DNA of 37,325 nt from a virus. The stretch spans positions 1 through 37,325 of IMG/VR virus record IMGVR_UViG_3300035698_007828. The stretch is one strand, 5' to 3'. Made by a program: the position numbers and the translations under genes. Below are positions 32,764 through 37,325 of this stretch, in pieces; the first letter of the stretch is position 1, and every line of letters starts with the position of its first letter. Below the pieces are notes generated by a model. The model did no database searches. It worked only from the letters and a program-made list of their open reading frames with translations, and was not told the origin of the DNA.

Positions 32764-33377
32764 TAGGTCAAATCATAAATAACTTTATTAACAGTATTGA
32801 CCCAACTTTGCGAATAATGACCGACGTATCGCGAAACCATTTGTTCGGGGCTGCTTGCCCAGCTCAAATAGCCTAAACTCATTCCCTCTATATAGAGACT
32901 CCAAAAATGATCCCACGAATCAAATCGCTGTAAATAAAACCCTTGTGAATCTGGAATTGGAGTTTGCGGCGGGCATTTATCCCCTAAAGATTTAGAACAT
33001 CCTTTCATTCCTGCAGGATTAAAATAGGTAAGTCCCAATTCGTCATCTCTAAAACATCCGCGGCCGACGATACAACGCCGATATACAGTGCCGAATTGTG
33101 ATTCTCTAGAAGTAATCCCTATAGGTAGATAACATTGCTTAGAAGTTAATCCATACATGTCACAGTACCCAATTATATCTATATGGCTAAACGGCGAGTT
33201 CTTTGATTCTAGGTATTTTTGTAATTTGATTTTTCTTGGATCTATTATTTCAGGTTTGATATATTTCACATAAGCATTCGCACCAGACAAATCAATCCAA
33301 TCTTTTTGGAAGTGTCCTTTTGTGGAAGCGTGTACTTGCGTTGGAATTATAAGTAACAAAATTAATAAAAGTTTCAT
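32760..33377 (-). CDS. Secreted lysozyme/lytic-transglycosylase-like protein
   Basis: 205 residues. Signal peptide 1-17 (LLLILLLIIPTQVHA). The mature part has GITSRESQFGTVYR with E92 as likely catalytic acid, then a NPAGMKGC segment, like glucosaminidase/lytic transglycosylase folds that cut peptidoglycan glycan strands. Six cysteines (72, 82, 102, 108, 127, 135) suggest three disulfides, so it works outside the membrane. It is in the early region, far from the lysis cassette, so wall remodelling, superinfection exclusion or an export-linked endolysin are all possible. Confidence 0.65.
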   Translation of the reverse strand: MKLLLILLLIIPTQVHASTKGHFQKDWIDLSGANAYVKYIKPEIIDPRKIKLQKYLESKNSPFSHIDIIGYCDMYGLTSKQCYLPIGITSRESQFGTVYRRCIVGRGCFRDDELGLTYFNPAGMKGCSKSLGDKCPPQTPIPDSQGFYLQRFDSWDHFWSLYIEGMSLGYLSWASSPEQMVSRYVGHYSQSWVNTVNKVIYDLTY

Positions 33378-33638
33378 TTAGATTAAATTATCTAATCGTT
33401 CATTAATCATTTCGCTCAAGCGGTTCATTTTAATCTTATGTAACATCCTTTCTTCATAGAATATTTCTAAACGTCTTTTCATAATATTATATTGACCATG
33501 TTCCACGCAAAATTCCATTGCGTTTTCTAATGATTCAATATCTTTAGCGTGTTTATAAGGGTCTTTATAATAATGCGAAAATATTAGTTTCGACAATTCT
33601 ATTAAATCACAATACAAATCCCCTTGATCTAGGTCCAT
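33378..33638 (-). CDS. Hypothetical helical protein
   Basis: 86 residues from ATG 33638 (an in-frame TTG lies two codons upstream). Helical: MDLDQGDLYCDLIELSKLIF, then KRRLEIFYEERMLHKIKM. It overlaps the previous gene by 10 bp and abuts the lysozyme-like gene. Unknown function. Confidence 0.55.
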   Translation of the reverse strand: MDLDQGDLYCDLIELSKLIFSHYYKDPYKHAKDIESLENAMEFCVEHGQYNIMKRRLEIFYEERMLHKIKMNRLSEMINERLDNLI

Positions 33639-33838
33639 AAACAATTATCACATTGGTAAATTACTTCTGTTAATTCTCCAGGCAATGAAAATTTCTTATC
33701 TGTTAATTCTCCCCTAATGTCTTTTTTAATTGCCATCCAATAATCCTCTTCTTTTCTTAATCCTAAATAAATTAACCTATATTTTGGCCTGTTTATTTCT
33801 AATGGATAATCAATATATGTTATTCCAACGGTTGTCAT
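33629..33838 (-). CDS. Hypothetical small protein
   Basis: 69 residues, beta-rich start (TTVGITYIDYPLEINRPKYRLIYL) and a C-terminal CDNC pair (64-67). Overlaps its upstream neighbour by 4 bp. Unknown function. Confidence 0.55.
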   Translation of the reverse strand: MTTVGITYIDYPLEINRPKYRLIYLGLRKEEDYWMAIKKDIRGELTDKKFSLPGELTEVIYQCDNCLWT

Positions 33839-34158
33839 TTTTTTAAATAATCAATGATCTGATTTATTTTGTTCATTATTGATTTAGGTTTAGCGTTCTC
33901 AATCTTTTCAGGAATTTTACTACCCGCCCGCAGTATATCAAATCGCGTATCTCTTTCCACTAAATAATATCTTTTGTTTACTTTGTCAAACTCTATAAAT
34001 CCCCTTTTAACTAATTGCAATAAATGATGTTTAACAACTGCGGGATGTTTAATATCTGCTAAATCCCCAATCTTTCGTAATGACAACCCTTCAATCTCTC
34101 CTCCTTTGGATTTTAATAGTTTAAGTAATCGTTTTTGTCTAGCGCATAAAGAAATCAT
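33835..34158 (-). CDS. Winged-helix DNA-binding regulator
   Basis: 107 residues from ATG 34158, which overlaps the preceding stop as ATGA (a longer GTG-started frame from 34197 lies inside the preceding gene). Residues 4-65 form a winged helix: RQKRLLKLLKSKGG, LSLRKIGDLADIKHPAVVKHHLLQLVKRG, then wing strand FIEFDKVNKRYYLVE, like the N-terminal domain of LexA-type repressors. No protease or ligand domain follows. It is the best candidate for binding the palindromes upstream of the operon (inference). Confidence 0.7.
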   Translation of the reverse strand: MISLCARQKRLLKLLKSKGGEIEGLSLRKIGDLADIKHPAVVKHHLLQLVKRGFIEFDKVNKRYYLVERDTRFDILRAGSKIPEKIENAKPKSIMNKINQIIDYLKK

Positions 34159-34277
34159 ACTAATATTTTTAAAATTATATATATCGTGAGAAAACACAAA
34201 GCTATTATTTGAAATACGAAAGCTAAATACATGACTATATATTTAAACCTATCCGCATTTGATTCTTCAAACATCAT
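34155..34277 (-). CDS. 40-residue membrane protein
   Basis: MMFEESNADRFKYIVMYLAF... has one long hydrophobic segment (about 13-38). Start overlaps the previous gene and its TGA overlaps the next ATG, so it is embedded in a translationally coupled series. Missed easily because of size. Confidence 0.55.
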   Translation of the reverse strand: MMFEESNADRFKYIVMYLAFVFQIIALCFLTIYIILKILV

Positions 34278-34698
34278 TGAATTCATTTACTATTTTTCTA
34301 AGAATTTTATCCATCCCCTCTTTAACAATTAATCTCTTATTTTTTATTTGTTCCCTTAACTCCTTTTCAGTCTCTTCTAACAAATGGTCTTTACAGAAAC
34401 GTTGCCCTTCAACCGCTTTGTTTTTACATGCAAAACAGTTGTCTACATCTTTACCATAACACAAATAATCTGCGTCTGTCCTAGCTTGTATATAATTCTC
34501 AGCTCTTTCAACTCTTCTATTTTTATGAAAACTGCAATCAGCTAACATCACTTCCATTTCGTCACTTGGCCCTTTTTTTAATGCTTCCCCTAAAACTTCT
34601 AAACATTGATCTATTTGAAATAAATCCGCCTTCTCAGGATCAAAATTATCTAAATAGTCATTGATCGCATCAGTGTAATTGTCGTTTGGATTACTCAT
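34267..34698 (-). CDS. Hypothetical protein with zinc-binding segment
   Basis: 143 residues, acidic N-terminal half; residues about 80-105 have C80, C87, CKN C90 and RFCKDH (C99, H102), a probable zinc site; a charged helical C-terminus follows. Unknown function. Confidence 0.55.
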   Translation of the reverse strand: MSNPNDNYTDAINDYLDNFDPEKADLFQIDQCLEVLGEALKKGPSDEMEVMLADCSFHKNRRVERAENYIQARTDADYLCYGKDVDNCFACKNKAVEGQRFCKDHLLEETEKELREQIKNKRLIVKEGMDKILRKIVNEFNDV

Positions 34699-34700
34699 GG

Positions 34701-34856
34701 TTATTTAGTTATTGCTTTGTTATATATATTCATTCTTGAAATAGCGAAATCACTATCATTGTATTTTCCCAAGTTTCCAAGTATCTCTCCAATTTCATTT
34801 ACCACTACCACAATGTATTTCTTGGTATATTCGTTATAATAATATTTTGCTTCCAT
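34701..34856 (-). CDS. Hypothetical small protein
   Basis: 51 residues from ATG 34856 (MEAKYYYNEYTKKYIVVVVN...), chosen because TTACTTTAAAACACATG precedes it; the longer frame from 34946 overlaps the previous gene. Beta-hairpin-like with a query-type pattern seen in small phage proteins. Confidence 0.5.
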   Translation of the reverse strand: MEAKYYYNEYTKKYIVVVVNEIGEILGNLGKYNDSDFAISRMNIYNKAITK

Positions 34857-34861
34857 GTGTT

Positions 34862-35101
34862 TTAAAGTAATAGAGTTGGAGCCTCGCAGAATTTTCCCTG
34901 TAATATATAAAGAGCTAATAAGATTATAGGGTATAAGAATAAACAAATGACCATAAATACATGATGTTTCAAAACAGCCACGAGCAAGTCCCCCATTAAT
35001 TCCCTTATTTTTAAATTTAGATCATCCATTTGTCCTTCCAGTGTTTTATCCCTAACCTCCACTCCTTTCAAATATCCTTTTTGATATTCTTTAGATTTCA
35101 T
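34862..35101 (-). CDS. Early membrane protein, first gene of the leftward operon
   Basis: 79 residues: charged helical N-terminus (1-38) and a hydrophobic segment (about 46-70, FMVICLFLYPIILLALYIL). First gene behind the promoter at 35124-35151; start context AACAAAACACTATG. Could alter the host membrane early in infection. Confidence 0.55.
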   Translation of the reverse strand: MKSKEYQKGYLKGVEVRDKTLEGQMDDLNLKIRELMGDLLVAVLKHHVFMVICLFLYPIILLALYILQGKFCEAPTLLL

Positions 35102-35123
35102 AGTGTTTTGTTATTTCTTATAT

Positions 35124-35151
35124 AATATAATACGTTGTATACTTTTGTCAA
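35124..35151 (-). promoter_or_regulatory. Main early leftward promoter
   Basis: TTGACA (35151-35146), 16-bp spacer, TATATT (35129-35124), about 23 bp before the first early ATG. It diverges from the promoter at 36017 across the palindrome array. Confidence 0.7.
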
Positions 35152-35175
35152 GCTTTAAAATATAGCGCAGCATTA

Positions 35176-36004
35176 GCCTTGTACAAGCCACAATCGTTTT
35201 AGGGCCTAACACAAGCCATTTTTGCAAAAGCAAGAACACCAAATCAGGCGTTTAGAGCTTACACTAGCGGTAATCTAGGTTTGATTTGTGATGCTCTAGT
35301 GCGCTTGTATAAGGCCAAAAGCATGGGTTGTTTTGCTTGTTGGTAAGCCCTGGAGAGCGTCGGCCCCCTGTTCTGCGTGGCTTGTACTAGCGGTGCGCAA
35401 AGAAAAACGCCCTTGTTGTGGGCTTATATAAGCGCATAAAAAACTGAAAATGGAAAAACTTTGGGCTTGTATAAGGGCACAACTCCATTTCTCTCTTTTT
35501 GACCTCCAAAAATCAATGTTTTACCCTGTTTTTGAGGTCATTTCTCTAACCTGCGCACTCCTCCGTCTAGTATGTTACGTTTTAAGCATACTTAATTTTA
35601 TAGATATGTTATCTGATAGAAATCTTCAATACTTGAAACTGCGGGCTAATAAACATGTTCCCGAGGCTTAGATAAGCGATTTATGTACACAAGATTTATA
35701 CAGTTTTTTCACGTAGTAGTGTTTTGGTACCCCAACGATTATGGCTTGTACAAGCGCGACTTGGGTTCTTGTTTTTAGGCCCTATGCACAGATTGAATTC
35801 TCTCGCGTTTTTATCCAAAAGAAGATACACGGTGCCCCTTTTTGTACTTCATGGGTAGACAACTCACTATATGGCCCCCAAACACTATCTATTGGGTGAA
35901 ATGTATGCCTGTTTTGCACCACTTATGCACCGCAAAATAGCGACACGCTAGTGCGTATATACAAGCCCTTGCTAGCCTCGAAAAAAGAAATGGCTTACTT
36001 AAGC
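35176..36004. repeat. Array of dispersed 12-14-bp palindromes (candidate origin/operator region)
   Basis: At least ten imperfect copies of GCTTGTAYAAGC: 35176, 35257, 35303, 35335, 35380, 35422, 35464, 35666, 35744, 35993, and inverted at 35955-35967; a looser copy is at 35203-35216. Examples: GCTTGTACAAGCGC, GCTTATATAAGCGC, GCTTGTACTAGCGG. Near-consensus DnaA boxes lie at 35782-35790 (CTATGCACA) and 35923-35931 (TTATGCACC). No gene is evident in 35102-36343. The region is more GC-rich than its neighbours. Function inferred. Confidence 0.75.
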
Positions 36005-36016
36005 CCTGCGAATCTA

Positions 36017-36045
36017 TTGACAAAATACGATGGCTATGGTATAAT
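36017..36045 (+). promoter_or_regulatory. Consensus sigma70 promoter for the CAP gene
   Basis: TTGACA (36017-36022), 17-bp spacer, TATAAT (36040-36045): a perfect consensus promoter, pointing right. The ATG lies about 290 bp downstream, leaving a long leader (36053-36343). Confidence 0.9.
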
Positions 36046-36343
36046 GATAGTACAAGGTAGAAACAGGCGCCAAGTTGGCATACAGAAGCTCTAAAATAAA
36101 AGACAAATCCTCATGTTCCTTAAAAATCAGGGGCAAACAAAAAAACGAAGAGATGGATCACTGGCTGATCTAATTTTGGTAATCGTCTAATGTCATCAGT
36201 TATTCCACTGACATCCAAGTCAATACATATTCTGAAATCGTAATGGACTAATCCTATTTATAGGCACGGTTGAATCAGTTTGGCTATTAGAAAAGTTACA
36301 ATCCACGCTCATTATATATACTTCGAATCATTAATTTGAATTA
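36046..36343 (+). promoter_or_regulatory. Long 5' leader of the CAP gene
   Basis: About 290 nt with no convincing gene. A bulged hairpin joins 36190-36200 and 36207-36214 (ATGTC/GACAT plus AGT/ACT) and a small one is CCTA-TTTA-TAGG (36252-36263). Such a long leader may hold a regulatory RNA; I recognise no riboswitch class. No SD precedes the ATG. Confidence 0.4.
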
Positions 36344-36832
36344 ATGAAAAAGTTTACAAGGCTATTAATAGCTTTGTTGCTAGGCCTCACACTGTTGGGG
36401 CCGGTACTCATTCCTGTTCCTGTTTACGCAGCTACAGGCTATCGAGGCAATTACGTCGCCGCTTTAAATGTAAAACGTGCAAATCATGGTCTCCCAGCTT
36501 TAACTGTTAAAGGCACGCTCGTTACAAAAGCCGCAGGTGCTTATAACCTTTTAGGCCTTAAGTACACCTACCTTCGCAACTTTGCAGACTACGCAAATTT
36601 CCATAATCTAAATGGTTTTATCGTAGCACCGCATACAGTTAGAGTTCCCCATACTGGAGGAGCCACTAAGTTCGTCATTCCTCCTACAGGAAACGCAACT
36701 TATATCGTCAATGGAAGTGCATATGCTGATTACGTTCTTGGAAACTACAAGTACGTTGGAGCTTATGGCGATACTGAATATCGAGGATTGGGTAGCGCTC
36801 ATGGCGTCGTCGTTGTTGTCTTTGGCAACTAG
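36344..36832 (+). CDS. Secreted CAP/SCP-like domain protein
   Basis: 162 residues; the only clear rightward gene. Signal peptide 1-29 (LLIALLLGLTLLG, ending VPVYA). The mature protein begins NYVAALNVKRANHGLPALTVKGTLVTKAAGAY, the helix-1 pattern of the CAP (SCP/PR-1) domain, followed by G/Y-rich strands (GNYKYVGAYGDTEYRGLGSAHGVVVVVFGN). CAP proteins are secreted and often bind lipids, sterols or surfaces. The usual paired catalytic-like H/E residues are not obvious. Its strand, perfect promoter and composition differ from the rest of the genome, so it is probably a moron expressed from the host RNA polymerase, perhaps acquired from a host. Confidence 0.7.
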   Translation: MKKFTRLLIALLLGLTLLGPVLIPVPVYAATGYRGNYVAALNVKRANHGLPALTVKGTLVTKAAGAYNLLGLKYTYLRNFADYANFHNLNGFIVAPHTVRVPHTGGATKFVIPPTGNATYIVNGSAYADYVLGNYKYVGAYGDTEYRGLGSAHGVVVVVFGN

Positions 36833-37198
36833 GCTTGATGGAGTCGCTGAAAGAAGAGTTCAGATTCACACCTGAAATTTCTCTCCGACAACCAGGCAAT
36901 AGGGGAGGCAATCCTCCCCTCTAAAAACAATGAAACTTTACATACTAATTAATTAAATACATCAAATGATTTATCTCTGTAAGTATTGCTTAAGGCAAGC
37001 CGTTCGCAGGTTTATCAGTAATAAACACAAAATCAATCTTCTTTATACTCAAGAAATAGTAAAGCGTGTTAACTTAATAGCATTTAAGCTATCTAAAACG
37101 GTCTTCGCCCGCTGTAAGAGTGGACAGTTAAGAATTGTGTACGAGAAATCCGCCTCCGGGCAAGCGCAAGGTAATCCCCCCTTTAAACGGATAATATA
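36833..37198 (+). other. 3' region of the CAP transcript; possible small gene or RNA
   Basis: No canonical terminator until 37201. A strong hairpin at 36901-36920 (AGGGGAGG/CCTCCCCT, loop CAAT) lacks a U-tract. Smaller hairpins: 36988-37000 (GCTT/AAGC), 37010-37026 (GTTTAT/ATAAAC), 37077-37092 (ATAGC/GCTAT). A 77-codon frame (36966-37199) ends 2 bp before the terminator; its composition is not convincing as a protein. A terminated small RNA is equally possible. Confidence 0.35.
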
Positions 37199-37325
37199 AG
37201 AAGCTAGATCAAACGATCTGGCTTTTTTTGTGTGTCCAATAATAAACAAAAGGGACAGCCTAAGCCATCCCTCCGTCTATTAAAATCAAAATAAACAAAA
37301 TCATCTATATAGTAATAACTATATA
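37199..37325. repeat. Second copy of the circularising overlap
   Basis: Identical to bases 1-127, including the plus-strand terminator (37201-37229) and the minus-strand terminator (37248-37271). Confidence 0.95.

Noticed and set aside
33980-34010. TTGACA on the minus strand near 33985
   Set aside because: It lies inside the winged-helix coding region without a convincing -10.
35450-35671. Rightward 73-codon frame in the palindrome region
   Set aside because: Composition is not protein-like, no start context, and it spans palindrome repeats.
1-37325. Integrase, attachment site or transposon
   Set aside because: No tyrosine or serine recombinase or transposase motif was found, and the only long direct repeat is the assembly overlap.
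37199-37325. Virion direct terminal repeats
   Set aside because: The length is exactly 127 bp, a standard assembler k-mer, so it is an artefact of circular assembly rather than evidence of packaging type.

Overview
This window is a complete, circularly closed genome of a tailed double-stranded DNA phage. Bases 1-127 recur exactly at 37199-37325, so the unique circle is 37,198 bp, and the 127-bp overlap is what a de Bruijn assembler leaves on a circular or circularly permuted molecule. It is an AT-rich siphovirus. It has a Mu-like head module (DUF935-type portal, Mu-I-type protease/scaffold, gp36-like and gpG-like connectors), a tail tube protein, G/GT tail chaperones with a -1 frameshift signal, a TP901-type tape measure, and no sheath gene. 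I see no integrase, tRNA, polymerase, primase, helicase or recombinase.

Host: the phage has several near-perfect sigma70 promoters (TTGACA/TATAAT, 16-18 bp spacing) but almost no Shine-Dalgarno sites. Instead, about 17 genes start in a context ending ACTATG. The lysis genes look suited to a host without an outer membrane: a C39-like cysteine peptidase with an SLH-like tail, holin candidates and no recognisable spanins. A secreted CAP-domain protein and an NKQYT-type segment remind me of Patescibacteria (CPR) proteins. A CPR or other poorly known host is my inference, and it is weak.

Layout: nearly all genes are on the minus strand and are read from about 35,100 down to 143. The early/middle region (35101 to 24642) holds about 30 small, mostly unknown proteins in tight operons, with promoters at 35.1, 32.7, 32.2 and 29.3 kb. 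It includes a winged-helix regulator, a secreted lysozyme-like protein, an HNH protein, zinc-ribbon proteins and a repeat (beta-solenoid-like) protein. A KilA-N regulator (23862-24536) has palindromic operators over its own promoter. The late region (23774 to 143) starts at a TTGACA-N18-TATAAT promoter. It runs small and large terminase, portal, protease/scaffold, decoration protein, capsid, fibres, connectors, tail completion, a glycosyltransferase, tail tube, G/GT, tape measure, baseplate/fibres and the lysis cassette. It ends at a minus-strand terminator at 50-73.

Three non-coding regions stand out in this gene-dense genome. The first is about 700 bp (30729-31437) packed with inverted repeats, a candidate large structured RNA. 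The second, about 870 bp (35150-36010), carries a dozen imperfect copies of the palindrome GCTTGTAYAAGC and near-consensus DnaA boxes, lies between two divergent promoters, and is a candidate origin or regulatory switch. The third is the 3' region of the only rightward gene (CAP protein, 36344-36832), which ends at a plus-strand terminator at 37201-37229 (= 3-31). A leader pseudoknot at 32148-32202 and a nested scaffold start at 19057 are further unusual elements.
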